Shown here in pieces: positions 1-9,295 of a DNA stretch of 64,000 bases. Below the pieces are notes generated by a model that did no database searches, was not told the origin of the DNA, and saw nothing but the letters and a program-made list of their open reading frames with translations. The stretch covers positions 372,001 through 436,000 of the forward strand of contig JAKCFJ010000003.1 in NCBI GenBank assembly GCA_025041175.1, read 5' to 3'. The stretch is from Halobacteriales archaeon YIM A00010 (lineage in GTDB: Archaea; Halobacteriota; Halobacteria; Halobacteriales; Haloarculaceae). How positions within the stretch are numbered: position 1 is the first letter of the stretch; each line of letters begins with the position of its first letter. A program made the position numbers and the translations under genes.

Positions 1-1287
1 GCTGAGACCATCGCTGAAGCCGATACCTGCGTCTTCGGGTGGACGCTCGGACTGACTGAGCACTCCCACGGGACGGAGAACGTCATGGCGATGGCGAACC
101 TCGCCGCGGTCACCGGCAATCTTGGCAAGCCAGGGGCGGGCGTCTCGCCGTTCCGCGGTCAGAACAACGTTCAAGGTGGCGGTGGAGACATGGGACCGCT
201 GCCGGACAATTTCCCGGGCTACCAGGACATCGCTGATGACCAAATCCGTGCGAAGTTCGAAGATTCGTGGGACTGTGACATCTCGCCGGAGTACGGCTAC
301 TACACCACGCAGATGTTCCTCGAAGCCGACAAGGGGAACGTTCGTGGGATGTACATCATCGGTGAGAACTCGGCGCTCTCCGAGCCGGGCGTGAACCACG
401 CAGAGAAGATCCTTTCGGAACTGGACTTCCTCGTCGTCCAGGACCTGTTCGTTACCGAGACGGCGAAGTTCGCGGACATCGTCCTTCCCGCGTGTTCGTT
501 CGTCGAGAAGACAGGAACGTTCACGAACACCGACCGCACCGTCCAGATGGTGAAACAGGTGATGGAGCCCAAAGGCGATTCGCGCCCCGACTGGCAGATC
601 CTCCAGGACCTCGCGAATCGGATGGGTTACGAGTGGGACTACGACTCCACCGCAGAGATCATGGAGGAGGTTAATTCTCTGACGCCGTTGTACGGCGGTA
701 TCACGCACGAGCGCGTCGATTCCGAAGGCGGTCTCCAGTGGCCCTGCTGGGACGAGGACCACCCGGGGACCAAACGGCTGTACACCGAGGAGTTCAACAC
801 CGACGACGGCAACGCCCACCTGCAGTCGGTCGGCTTCAGCGAACCCGCCGAGACGCCAGACGAGGAGTATCCGTTCACGCTCACGACGGGCCGGGTGCTC
901 TACCAGTATCACACGGGGACGATGACCCACCGCGAGGAGGGAATCATGCAGTACACGCCGAGCGATTTCGTCGAAATACATCCCCAGACGGCGGCAAGCC
1001 ACGGCATCGAGACCGGCGACCAGGTCCGCATCGAGTCGCGGCGGGGTGAGATCACTGTCCCCGCGCAAGTGACCGACCGCGTCGGTCACGACGCCGTCTT
1101 CGCACCCATCCACTTCGCCGAGAGCGCGGTCAACAGACTGACTGACGAGGAGCATCTCGATCCATCGGCCGCGACACCGGAGTTCAAGGTGTCGGCAGTG
1201 CGCATCTCGCCGACCGAAGGCGAATCGACGCCGGTGACGACCGACGAGCAGCGGCCGGAGGAAGCCGGCACGATGGGGGGTGACTGA
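1..1287 (+). CDS. fdhA: formate dehydrogenase alpha subunit, 5' truncated by the window edge
   Basis: The frame is open from base 1, so the start codon and the N-terminal Fe-S part lie outside the window; 428 residues are visible. The protein matches the C-terminal two thirds of the cytoplasmic FdhA family of molybdopterin oxidoreductases: a GENSALSEPG-type segment, FVEKTGTFTNTDR in the cofactor domain, and TGRVLYQYHTGTMTHR at the start of the C-terminal molydopterin-dinucleotide-binding domain. Expected role is oxidation of formate to CO2 with bis-MGD and Fe-S centres. It is followed directly by a DUF1641 gene and a second molybdoenzyme, an arrangement like Bacillus yrhD-yrhE. The electron acceptor cannot be read from this window. 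Confidence 0.88.
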   Translation, partial: AETIAEADTCVFGWTLGLTEHSHGTENVMAMANLAAVTGNLGKPGAGVSPFRGQNNVQGGGGDMGPLPDNFPGYQDIADDQIRAKFEDSWDCDISPEYGYYTTQMFLEADKGNVRGMYIIGENSALSEPGVNHAEKILSELDFLVVQDLFVTETAKFADIVLPACSFVEKTGTFTNTDRTVQMVKQVMEPKGDSRPDWQILQDLANRMGYEWDYDSTAEIMEEVNSLTPLYGGITHERVDSEGGLQWPCWDEDHPGTKRLYTEEFNTDDGNAHLQSVGFSEPAETPDEEYPFTLTTGRVLYQYHTGTMTHREEGIMQYTPSDFVEIHPQTAASHGIETGDQVRIESRRGEITVPAQVTDRVGHDAVFAPIHFAESAVNRLTDEEHLDPSAATPEFKVSAVRISPTEGESTPVTTDEQRPEEAGTMGGD

Positions 1288-1288
1288 G

Positions 1289-2023
1289 ATGGCCGAACCC
1301 ACCGACGCTTACCCGGCGGAAGCCACCAACGGCGCACGGCCGCGAGAGGGTGGTGAGGGGGAAGCAGCACTCCGGGAGGTGCTCGACGAACACGGTGAGG
1401 AGCTCGCTGTGGCCCTCGAACGGACCGACGAAGCAGTTGATCTGCTCGAAACGACGATCCTGATGCTCGCGACGGCGGACGAAGAGGAGATCGAGCATCT
1501 CACCGACTCTTCGAGCAATCTGATCGCGGCGGCCGAGGGGGTATCGACGGCCGAGGCAGCCGAGCTCGCCGCGGACGTGGGCGAGAACGCCGACGATCTC
1601 GGTGACGCGCTCACGACGGTCCTCGCGCTTCAGCGCGACGGCCACCTCGACGATTTCGTCACTATCGCGACGGCGTTTTCGGAGTCGCTCTCGCCCGACG
1701 ACATCGACCGACTGGCGGACACCCTCGAAACGGACGGGAACGAGATGATCGAGGCGCTCGATGTCGTCCTCGAACTGCAGCGCGACGGCCACCTCGAGGA
1801 CCTCGTCGAACTGGCGAGCACGCTGTCGACGCTGGAGATAGACGCGGAGACGGTACAGGGTCTGAACGCCCTCCTCGGTGCCGTGGGTGAGGCTAGCCGC
1901 ACGTCGAAACCGGTCGGTGTCGTTGGCACGCTTCGCACGCTCCGGTCACCCGATGTCCGCGCAGGTCTGGGATACCTCCTCGAGGTGTTGAAAGCCCTGG
2001 GACGGCGATTGCGCCAGTCATGA
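1289..2023 (+). CDS. DUF1641 family protein associated with formate dehydrogenase
   Basis: This 244-residue acidic, helical protein has two similar internal segments, each around the phrase LQRDGHLDD or LQRDGHLED (about residues 113 and 165), typical of DUF1641. The family sits beside fdhA genes in Bacillus (yrhD) and haloarchaea; its biochemical role is not established, and a maturation or electron-transfer partner role is inference. An upstream GTG at 1280 is in frame, but the ATG at 1289 has a GGGGGTGA-like ribosome binding site at 1276-1283 and is preferred. Its stop overlaps the next gene's start by four bases (ATGA), so the three genes are probably translationally coupled. Confidence 0.8.
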   Translation: MAEPTDAYPAEATNGARPREGGEGEAALREVLDEHGEELAVALERTDEAVDLLETTILMLATADEEEIEHLTDSSSNLIAAAEGVSTAEAAELAADVGENADDLGDALTTVLALQRDGHLDDFVTIATAFSESLSPDDIDRLADTLETDGNEMIEALDVVLELQRDGHLEDLVELASTLSTLEIDAETVQGLNALLGAVGEASRTSKPVGVVGTLRTLRSPDVRAGLGYLLEVLKALGRRLRQS

Positions 2024-3957
2024 GCGACGACCGCGGGACAGTGTGTCCGTTCTGTGCCGTCGGCTGTCGGCTGACTCGCGACAGCGGGCGCGTTCGCGGC
2101 GTGGGTGGACCCGCGAACCCGGACGGGCGTCTCTGTGAGAAGGGGCTCCGGGCGTTCGACCCGATCGAGGACGACAACCGGCTCACCACGCCGTTAGTCC
2201 GTCGTGCTGGCGACCTCGTTCCGGTCTCGTGGGAGACGGCGCTCGATCGTGTCGTCAGGGGATTCGAGGAAATCGTCGTCGACCGTGGCCCGGACGCGTT
2301 GGCGTTCCTGGGGGCACCGCGCTGTACGAACGAAGAGAACTACCTCCTCCAGAAACTCGCTCGGACACTCGGAACGAACAACGTCGATAACCGGGCCCGA
2401 ACCTGTCACGCCGAGACGGCGCGAGCGGCGAAGCGTCGCCTCGGATTCCCGGCGACGACGAACTCGCTCGCCGACCTCGGACGGGCCGACGTGTTCCTCG
2501 TCGTTGGGGCGAACCCAGCCGCCAGACAGCCGGTTGCGTTCGACGGTGTGGTCCGGCCTGCCGTCAACGACGGCGCGACATTGGTCCACGTCGATCCACA
2601 CCGGAACGAAACGACGAGGCTTGCCGACCACCACGTTGCTCCGCGGCCCGACACTGACGCGCTCGTCGTCACGACGCTCTGTGCGCTCGTCGCCGGCGCC
2701 GAGGGTGTCGATGAGTCATTCGTCCGCGAGCGAACCACCGGCTTCGAGGCGTTCGCGGCGTCGTTGGGAGAACGTGACCTAGCAGAAGACGCCGACGACG
2801 CCGATGTCGACGAGGAGCGCCTACGCGATGTCGCGACCGTCGTGGCCGATGCCGACCGTGTGGCGGTACTGACGGGGACGGGAGCCGACGAGACGGCGAC
2901 CGCCGACGCCCTGCTGAACCTCCTCCTGCTGACTGGCAACCTCGGCCGACCCGGTGTGGGTCTGTACGTGCTCCGGGGTCTCAACAACGAGCAGGGTGCA
3001 ACCGATTCGGGGTGCGCTCCAGACTGGCTTCCCGGCCACGAACCGGTGACCGACGCGGACGCCCGCGAACGCGTTGCCAACGAGTGGGGAATCGCACCGC
3101 CGCCGACACCGGGGCGGCCCGAACGCGACCTCCTCTCCGAATTCGGTGACGAGATTGCTGGCGCGCTCGTCGTCGGAGAGAACCCTGCCGTCTCGAAGCG
3201 GGATCCCGAGTGGCTGGCCGACCGACTCGAAGCGCTGGATCTGCTCGTCGTACACGAACTGTTCCGGAACGAGACGACCGCCCACGCCGATGTCATCCTC
3301 CCGGTCGCAGCCGGCGTCGAGAAGAACGGCACCGTGACGAACCTCGACCGGCAGGTCCAGCGGTTACGCGCCGTTCACCAGCCACCGCCGTCGGTCCGGA
3401 CCGACTTCGAGGTTCTGCGTTCCCTGGGCTACCGTCTCGTTGGCGGCGGATTCGACTACGCCGGTCCAAACGAGGTGTTCGAAGAGCTACAGCGCGTCAC
3501 ACCGCCCTACAGTAGTCTCTCCTACGAGGAACTCGCGACATCGAGCCGTCGGTGGCCGACGAAAGGTGCAGACGACAGCACGTACCTCTACACCGAGTCG
3601 TTCTCGACCGACGACGGTCGCGCGCCGTTCGTGTCCGTCGGCGTGCAGTTGGCCGATTCACCCGACTGGAACGGCCTCCGCCTGGTCGTCGGAGACCGAG
3701 TGGGGGGCTTCACTTCGACCGCGGCCGACGGACCGGGCGACCGACTCACAATCCATCCCGACGACGCGGACGCCGAGGGCGTCGCTGACGGGGACAGGGT
3801 CGTCGTCTCGAACGACGCGGCGACGGTCGAGGCAACGGTCCACGTGAGCGAGGCGATCCGTCCCGGCGTGGTGTACCTCCACGCCGATACGGGCGACCCG
3901 CTCGTCAGGGGAGAGGATTCGACCGTTGGGATCGCACCGAAAACGACCGGGGCCTGA
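2020..3957 (+). CDS. molybdopterin oxidoreductase, formate dehydrogenase alpha-like, compact
   Basis: The 645-residue protein begins with a 4Fe-4S domain (Cys9, Cys12, Cys16, Cys39; CPFCAVGC then CEKG), followed by the bis-MGD domains and a C-terminal molydop-binding domain (about residues 555-640). Cys129 in the RARTCHAET segment is at the place of the Mo-ligating Cys/Sec of formate dehydrogenases. No Tat signal is present, so it should act in the cytoplasm. It is shorter than most FdhA proteins, with no extra N-terminal ferredoxin domains. It may be a second formate dehydrogenase or a related oxidoreductase. Its TGA stop shares its last base with the first base of a short inverted-repeat element at 3957. 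Confidence 0.82.
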   Translation: MSDDRGTVCPFCAVGCRLTRDSGRVRGVGGPANPDGRLCEKGLRAFDPIEDDNRLTTPLVRRAGDLVPVSWETALDRVVRGFEEIVVDRGPDALAFLGAPRCTNEENYLLQKLARTLGTNNVDNRARTCHAETARAAKRRLGFPATTNSLADLGRADVFLVVGANPAARQPVAFDGVVRPAVNDGATLVHVDPHRNETTRLADHHVAPRPDTDALVVTTLCALVAGAEGVDESFVRERTTGFEAFAASLGERDLAEDADDADVDEERLRDVATVVADADRVAVLTGTGADETATADALLNLLLLTGNLGRPGVGLYVLRGLNNEQGATDSGCAPDWLPGHEPVTDADARERVANEWGIAPPPTPGRPERDLLSEFGDEIAGALVVGENPAVSKRDPEWLADRLEALDLLVVHELFRNETTAHADVILPVAAGVEKNGTVTNLDRQVQRLRAVHQPPPSVRTDFEVLRSLGYRLVGGGFDYAGPNEVFEELQRVTPPYSSLSYEELATSSRRWPTKGADDSTYLYTESFSTDDGRAPFVSVGVQLADSPDWNGLRLVVGDRVGGFTSTAADGPGDRLTIHPDDADAEGVADGDRVVVSNDAATVEATVHVSEAIRPGVVYLHADTGDPLVRGEDSTVGIAPKTTGA

Positions 3958-4053
3958 TACTGTCGGACAGCGGTGATTGCGTATCGGCTGCTGGTGAATC
4001 GCCAGACAGCAGCTGGCTCGTCCGTCACACTCCGTCCGCAGGTCCGACGGTAT
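3957..4053. repeat. 97-bp MITE-like inverted-repeat element, family 1, copy 1
   Basis: The ends read ATACTGTCGGAC and GTCCGACGGTAT, an imperfect terminal inverted repeat. An inner dyad (GCTGCTG with CAGCAGC) would allow a long hairpin. It lies in the opposite orientation to copies 3, 4 and 6. It encodes nothing and overlaps the stop codon of the upstream molybdoenzyme by one base. Five related copies occur in the window. Confidence 0.85.
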
Positions 4054-4380
4054 CAGTCGTTCGTCCAGTTTCTCACAAGTTCGATCGATGTCCCACGCCT
4101 CCTCACCAGCGACTGGACAACTCGCCGGAAAACGACGATAGCGACTCCCTTTACAGTGAGTATGATTTCCGAAATCTCGGACGTGAGGTGGGATCTCGGG
4201 TAGAGATCGACGGATGAAGTCGAAAAGATGTGACGACAAGGTCTGATTTACACGGATGGACGAGTAAAACACTGGTGAAGGATCGTTAGTCCACGCCGTT
4301 CGTATCCGCATATATCGGGTCCGTACGATGGCGTCAGTTCTCCCGATACTGGTACTGAGGCGGTGTGTGCATCCCACGGG

Positions 4381-5064
4381 CTGGTTGGCCTCCTTGTGCA
4401 GATCGAGGATCTCGCTGTACTTGTCGCTTTCAAGATCTTCGACGGTCGACTCCAGGTCGGCGACAGTGTCCTCAAGTTCGTCACTTCGTTCCAGGAGTGT
4501 CTCGATCCGCTGTTCTCGCTGCTCGATCTTCTCGTCGATCGTATCGAGCTCGCTGTCCATCTGGTCGCGCTGGCGTTGTTTCTCCTGGTAGACGATCTTC
4601 TCGTCCTCCAGTTCGTCGATCTCCTCGTCGAGTTCGCGTTTCCTCCGTAAGCGATGTAATCTCCGCTTGGATCTCGTCGGTGTCGACCGGACGCATGATG
4701 AGTTCGTGCAGATCGTCGTTCCGGACGACCGCCCGTCGCGCCTCGTTCGATTCGAGTAAGAAGGCGAAGAGGGTAGCCAGTTCGGGGTCGTCGAGATACG
4801 GATCGCCACCGGTAACGACAGTGTTTCCGTTCCGTGTGAGTGTCCGCGTGTACGTCTCGTCGTCGATAGTCAGTTCGACTGAACCATTGTCCGCGTCGCT
4901 CTTCAGCGAGATCTCGTCGCTGCCGAGTCCCGTCTTGATGGCCCACAGCAGTGACGTCCGGTTCGTCGCATTCCGTCCCTCGAGTACTGTTACGCCGGGC
5001 CGGACCATTGTCTCCGTGTCGTCGATGCCACCGACTTCTTCGACCCAATCTGAATCATCACCAT
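4381..5064 (-). pseudogene. decayed paralog of the archaeal SMC-related ATPase
   Basis: Read on the minus strand, the fragments match the intact gene at 17100-19049: GGIDDTETMVRPGV and GRNATNRTSLL (Walker A region), YTRTLTRNGNTVV, LFAFLLESNEARRAV, ELIMRPVDTDEIQAEI, a coiled coil, then EILDLHKEANQ. At least two frameshifts are needed, one near 5045 and one near 4650. Compared with the intact copy about 200 residues of coiled coil, including the zinc-hook region, are missing before DLHKEANQ, and everything after that (second coiled coil, signature, Walker B) is gone. No rdfA-like partner is adjacent. This is a dead remnant of a second locus. Confidence 0.82.
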
Positions 5065-5201
5065 TTCCAGTGGATTGTGTAAGACATGATATATTAACGG
5101 CCGACGAGGGGGGACGAAAAGAGAGTGCGAACGAGAACAAGAGAGAGTTTCCAAAGAAGCGTATCGACACCGATTCGTGGACGCAGCTAGCAGAACTTGG
5201 T

Positions 5202-5636
5202 ATGGGCTCCTCACACGATCCGGATACACAAGAGAAGATCGACAGTCTAAAAGGAACGACCGCAACCTATCCAGCCGGGGGGTCGGAGAATACACCAACT
5301 GTCGAGCAGAACGACAAATCTGCCAGCGAGCGCGACGCTGCCGACGAACCAGTGACTCCGCAGTGGCGTCAACTCACCGTGACGCTGAGTGCAGCCGGTA
5401 TCGATACCCTCCCGAAGATGGTCATCCAGGCAACGCATCCGAGGTACAGCGTGAGTGAACTCCCGGTCAACGATGCGGGCAGATGTACGCTGTGGCTGCC
5501 TGAAACGGTGGACACCCTAGACGTCGTACTGTCATTCCCCGCGACAGAACAGGACGACATCGCGGTAACCGACATCGTCGTCGAAGAGCAGGAAACGATC
5601 ACGATCCCCATCGTCGTCCTTCCGGACGAGCTGTGA
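5202..5636 (+). CDS. hypothetical acidic protein (144 aa)
   Basis: No family is recognised. The ORF is open far upstream, but only the part after about 5100 has haloarchaeal-like composition; ATG 5202 gives MGSSHDPDTQ. The N-terminal 55 residues look disordered and acidic; the rest alternates short beta-like segments (WRQLTVTLSAAGI, TVDTLDVVLSF, ETITIPIVVL), suggesting a small beta-sandwich. It lies divergent from the decayed SMC-related gene. It could instead be the C-terminal remnant of a larger gene. Confidence 0.45.
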   Translation: MGSSHDPDTQEKIDSLKGTTATYPAGGSENTPTVEQNDKSASERDAADEPVTPQWRQLTVTLSAAGIDTLPKMVIQATHPRYSVSELPVNDAGRCTLWLPETVDTLDVVLSFPATEQDDIAVTDIVVEEQETITIPIVVLPDEL

Positions 5637-5712
5637 CGTGAAACCGCGTCAGGGTTCGTAATCGAACGTTCTCGGAGCGTCAGCTATCGGCGTTCTTTCT
5701 GGTGGTCTGTTG

Positions 5713-5809
5713 ATACTCTCGGACAGAGGTAATTGAATATCGGCTGCTGGTGAATTGCCAGACAGCAGCTGGCTCGTCCGTCGCACTCCGTCCGCAGGTC
5801 CGACAGTAT
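5713..5809. repeat. 97-bp MITE-like element, family 1, copy 2
   Basis: Ends read ATACTCTCGGAC and GTCCGACAGTAT, and the interior is nearly identical to copy 1 in the same orientation. It sits in the gap between the hypothetical gene ending at 5636 and the convergent deacetylase gene. Confidence 0.85.
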
Positions 5810-5893
5810 GAATAGCGACGTTGGCCGCGTTCACACCGTACTCGGAGCTTCGACGGATCGGATAATCCGTTACGCGCGCTCTCAAACCGAGAG

Positions 5894-6793
5894 TCACATG
5901 TAATTTCCGTGTGGTTCGTATGCAGATGGATCGTCCTTGTACCGCCGAGCGACGTCCTCCAACGTTCTGAACGTGGCATTCTCATGCCCTTTCACATAGT
6001 TAATGAAATCTTCTAAATGTGTGATCATGTGAGGGAGTCCATGGATGTCGGGGTGGATGGTGAACGTGTAGACGCCAGCTCCACGGCGGTTGTACAGATA
6101 GTCGAATTGTCGCTTGTAATACTGTTCGTACATCATCTGTGGGTCTTTGTAGCCGGCGTGGTAGATGGGCTGTTTGATAAACAGCATCGGCGGAATGTCG
6201 TCGCGATACCAGCTAATGGGGATCTCGACCACGTCCGTCTCCTCACCGTATTCGTACGGCGTCGTCCACGAATCGGGTGCTTGGTCGTAGTCGATTGTCT
6301 CCCAACTATCGCCCTTCCGCATATAGCCTGGTTCGAACTCTCGTTCCATGAGGCTGCTATCGTAGAGGAACCCGTATTTTTCGACGAGCTCCGGTGTGTT
6401 TTCGCTGAACTCCCACCAACTCGCCCGATGCCCGACCGGCTTTTCTCCAGTCAGTTCCTCGATAAGATCGATGGAAAGCTGGAGGATTTCGTCTTCCTGT
6501 TCCCGAGCGAGGTCCGTTGGATTCTCGTGCGAGTATCCGTGGACGCCGATTTCGTGACCGGCATCGGCAACTGCCTGGACCTCCTCACGGAACGTTTCGA
6601 TGGTGTGTCCCGGGATGTACCACGAGGTATCGATCCCCTCGTCTTCGAAGAGTTGGAGCATTCGCGGAATGCCCTCGTTCCCGGCCGAGAGCCCACGCGA
6701 GAGGTCCGCAGGCGAGTCTGCTCCACCGTACGAACCGAGCCAGCCGGCGACACAGTCCGCGTCAACACCGATCGCTACGTCCACGTCACTCAT
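5894..6793 (-). CDS. polysaccharide deacetylase family protein (NodB-like)
   Basis: The 299-residue protein has the carbohydrate esterase 4 / PuuE-like layout: a metal-binding Asp near the N-terminus (IGVDADC, about residue 10), a His pair HGYSHEN (about residue 84), a RASWWEFSENTPEL segment and a late FTIHPDIHG motif. Family members hydrolyse N-acyl or ureido bonds; substrate cannot be fixed. No signal peptide is visible, which favours a cytoplasmic small-molecule amidohydrolase (allantoinase PuuE-type) over a cell-wall deacetylase. It lies 67 bp downstream of the same-strand asparaginase gene and may be co-transcribed with it. Confidence 0.78.
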   Translation of the reverse strand: MSDVDVAIGVDADCVAGWLGSYGGADSPADLSRGLSAGNEGIPRMLQLFEDEGIDTSWYIPGHTIETFREEVQAVADAGHEIGVHGYSHENPTDLAREQEDEILQLSIDLIEELTGEKPVGHRASWWEFSENTPELVEKYGFLYDSSLMEREFEPGYMRKGDSWETIDYDQAPDSWTTPYEYGEETDVVEIPISWYRDDIPPMLFIKQPIYHAGYKDPQMMYEQYYKRQFDYLYNRRGAGVYTFTIHPDIHGLPHMITHLEDFINYVKGHENATFRTLEDVARRYKDDPSAYEPHGNYM

Positions 6794-6860
6794 TGATCAT
6801 CACCGTGGTATACTCTTGCACGCCGGCTGATAGCGGTGGTCTTCGTCGCAAATATTGCTG

Positions 6861-7874
6861 TTATCTGCGACCGTCTGCTCTCTTCTCTCCTCGATCCGTC
6901 TCGAACGCCTTGCGGAGCGTATGGAGATCTCTACGGTCGAATTCCTCAATGAGCAACATGAGCTTCAGACGTGCCTTGTGCGCGGGGAGATCACCACCCT
7001 CGATAACGCCGTGTGAGCGGAGCGTTTCGCCGCCGCCAGGCGTTCCATAGATCGGCGCGACTGCCCCGCCCTGACAGCGCGAGGTGATGACGACTGGAAT
7101 ACTTGCTTCGAGGGCTTTGGCGATGGCATCGCCGAGCGCGCTCGTCGTGTTGCCGAGACCGGTTCCCTCGACGACGATTCCATCGACGTTTGCCTCGATG
7201 GCGTCGTTCAACTGTCGTGCACCGACGCCTACCCCCGACATCACCGTGACGACGTCGGCCGACAGTGCGGTGGTTTCGACTGATATCGACCGGCTACCTG
7301 GTTCGCGGAGCATCCGTACGTTCTCACGAGTGAATCGTGCGACTGGGCATTTATCCGGGGAGACGAACGCTGAAAGGTCACTCGTGTGCCGTTTCGTGAC
7401 GTCGCGTGCAGTGTGCACCTCCTCGTCGAAGGCAATGTAGACGCCGCCCACACCACGAAACTGCTCGTGACTCGCCGCTCGAACGGCAGTGAGAAGGTTG
7501 CTCGAACCGTCGGGACTCGCCTCGTCGGGACGGCGTTGTGCTCCTGTAAAGACGACTGGCGCGCTCTGGCCGAGTACGAGATCCATGTAGAAGGCAGACT
7601 CTTCCATCGTGTCCGTTCCGTGAGTGACGACGACGCCATCAGCCCCTCCATCGATGGCCGTGTGCGTACTCTCTGCTATTGCTGTGAGCGACTCGCTGTC
7701 CATATCGAAGCTTGGCGTCTGTACCACTTCCACTGCTTCGATGTCGGCGTACGATTCGATCTCCGGAACCGCTGCGATGAGTTCCTCGCTATTTTTGCTC
7801 GGCGTCGCACCATCTTCTCCGGGTGTGCTGGCGATCGTTCCGCCGGTACCCAGCACTGTGATCGAGGCTGTCAT
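6861..7874 (-). CDS. L-asparaginase, type I-like
   Basis: This 337-residue protein has both asparaginase signatures: TGGTIAS near the N-terminus (nucleophilic Thr) and HGTDTMEE (Thr-Asp pair) near residue 90. It should hydrolyse L-asparagine to aspartate and ammonia in the cytoplasm; no signal peptide is present. Start ATG 7874 (MTASITVLGTGG) places the first beta strand at the usual position, so the longer frame to 7901 is unlikely. It is divergent from the FAD oxidoreductase gene, with 91 bp between the two starts. Confidence 0.87.
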   Translation of the reverse strand: MTASITVLGTGGTIASTPGEDGATPSKNSEELIAAVPEIESYADIEAVEVVQTPSFDMDSESLTAIAESTHTAIDGGADGVVVTHGTDTMEESAFYMDLVLGQSAPVVFTGAQRRPDEASPDGSSNLLTAVRAASHEQFRGVGGVYIAFDEEVHTARDVTKRHTSDLSAFVSPDKCPVARFTRENVRMLREPGSRSISVETTALSADVVTVMSGVGVGARQLNDAIEANVDGIVVEGTGLGNTTSALGDAIAKALEASIPVVITSRCQGGAVAPIYGTPGGGETLRSHGVIEGGDLPAHKARLKLMLLIEEFDRRDLHTLRKAFETDRGEKRADGRR

Positions 7875-7965
7875 TGATGATACAGTGAAAGCCCCCACCA
7901 ATAGCCCTTCTGGGCATCCCCCCCGAGAGCAAGATATTCAGTAACGACGGCCCTGTCTTCCGGTC

Positions 7966-9093
7966 ATGGCTGAACAGTACGAAACAGTCGTAGTCGGTGG
8001 GGGCATCGTCGGTGCGTCGACCGCCTACCATCTCGCGCGAGCGGGCGTCGAGACGCTCCTGATCGACCGCCACGACGAGGGCCGTGCGACCGACGCCGGT
8101 GCGGGTATCCTCTCCCCCGCAACGAGTGCTCGCGCCGACGCGTGGTTTGACTTCGCTGTCGACGCCGTTGCCTACTACGACGAGCTGGTGGGGAAACTCG
8201 AAGCCGAACAGGACGGTCCCCACGGCTACGCCGAACGGGGGCTGTTGCGCGTCGCTATCGACGAGGCAGAAACCGAGCGGTTCGACGACGCGCTTGCGCG
8301 CATCCGCGAGCGGCACGCTTCGGGAGCCGTACCCAGTGGCTCGGTCCACGAACTCACGCCCTCAAAAGCGTGTGAGCGATTCCCGCCGCTGGCCGAACCC
8401 CGGCGAGCACTGTACTACGACGATGCCGCTCGTGTCGACGGCCAGCAGTTCGAAGGCGCCCTCCGTCGCGCGGGCGAGAATCACGGACTGACAGCCGTGG
8501 ATGCGGGTGTCGAACGACTGATCGTCGACGACGGCTCGCTCGTGGGTGTCATCGCCGATGGTGAGCGCGTTCCGACCGACGCAGCCGTCGTCGCTGGCGG
8601 GGCGTGGTCAGCCGGGTTCGGTGATCAACTCGGCGTAGAGATACCGATCGAACCCCAGCGCGGCCAGATTGTCCACCTGGATCTCGACGCGGACACCACT
8701 GGTTGGCCGATCGTTAGTCCGTTTCGTGACTACTACCTCGTGCCGTGGGACGACGGCCGCGTCGCCGTTGGAGCAACGCGGGAGGATGAGGCAGGATTTG
8801 CCCCCCATACGACCGTCGCAGGCCTCCGAGAGGTTTTCTCTGAGGCCGTTCGGGTCGCGCCGGGGCTGGCTGACGCGTCGCTGCGGGAGACACGGGTCGG
8901 ACTGCGACCGTTATCTCCGGACGGACTCCCGGTGCTCGGATCGGTCCCGAACGTCGAGGGCGCATTCCTCGCAACCGGTCACGGACCGACGGGTCTCCAA
9001 CTCGGTCCCTACAGCGGCAAACTCGTCGCTGACGCGGTCCACGGAAGAGAACTCGCGGCTGACCTCACACCGTTCGCAGTCGACCGGTTCTGA
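7966..9093 (+). CDS. FAD-dependent oxidoreductase, DAO family (amino acid / sarcosine oxidase-like)
   Basis: The 375-residue protein opens with a dinucleotide-binding fold VVVGGGIVGASTAYHLARAG and ends with the DAO-family segment RVGLRPLSPDGLPVLG followed by ATGHGPTGLQLGP. It probably oxidises the C-N bond of a D-amino acid, glycine or an N-methyl amino acid; the exact substrate is not readable. The C-terminus PFAVDRF looks natural for this family, yet its TGA stop shares its last base with an inverted-repeat element at 9093. Confidence 0.8.
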   Translation: MAEQYETVVVGGGIVGASTAYHLARAGVETLLIDRHDEGRATDAGAGILSPATSARADAWFDFAVDAVAYYDELVGKLEAEQDGPHGYAERGLLRVAIDEAETERFDDALARIRERHASGAVPSGSVHELTPSKACERFPPLAEPRRALYYDDAARVDGQQFEGALRRAGENHGLTAVDAGVERLIVDDGSLVGVIADGERVPTDAAVVAGGAWSAGFGDQLGVEIPIEPQRGQIVHLDLDADTTGWPIVSPFRDYYLVPWDDGRVAVGATREDEAGFAPHTTVAGLREVFSEAVRVAPGLADASLRETRVGLRPLSPDGLPVLGSVPNVEGAFLATGHGPTGLQLGPYSGKLVADAVHGRELAADLTPFAVDRF

Positions 9094-9198
9094 TACTGTC
9101 GGTCATGGTCCGACGAACACGCAGTTGCCCGGTCACTACGCGTCCCATATCCGCTACACAGACCACCATCGGCGTCACGTATGTATGGCCGACAGTAT
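9093..9198. repeat. 106-bp MITE-like element, family 2, copy A
   Basis: The ends are ATACTGTCGGTCAT and ATGGCCGACAGTAT. It lies between two convergent genes and overlaps the stop codon of the oxidoreductase by one base. Its interior resembles the partial copy at 42190 in reverse orientation. Confidence 0.83.
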
Positions 9199-9295
9199 GA
9201 ACCGTTCGCGTTCCCTGCTTTCGTTGGCGTGGTCCATCCACTGTCAGTTCCTCCAGAACAACCGCGCACTGAGATTCTCGTTGTGTGGATACGAG

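Noticed and set aside
1184-1792. 202-residue minus-strand ORF
   Set aside because: It overlaps the DUF1641 gene and the end of fdhA, which have coupled starts and a ribosome binding site on the plus strand.
6017-6796. 259-residue plus-strand ORF opposite the deacetylase
   Set aside because: It is a shadow of the deacetylase gene with no coding character of its own.
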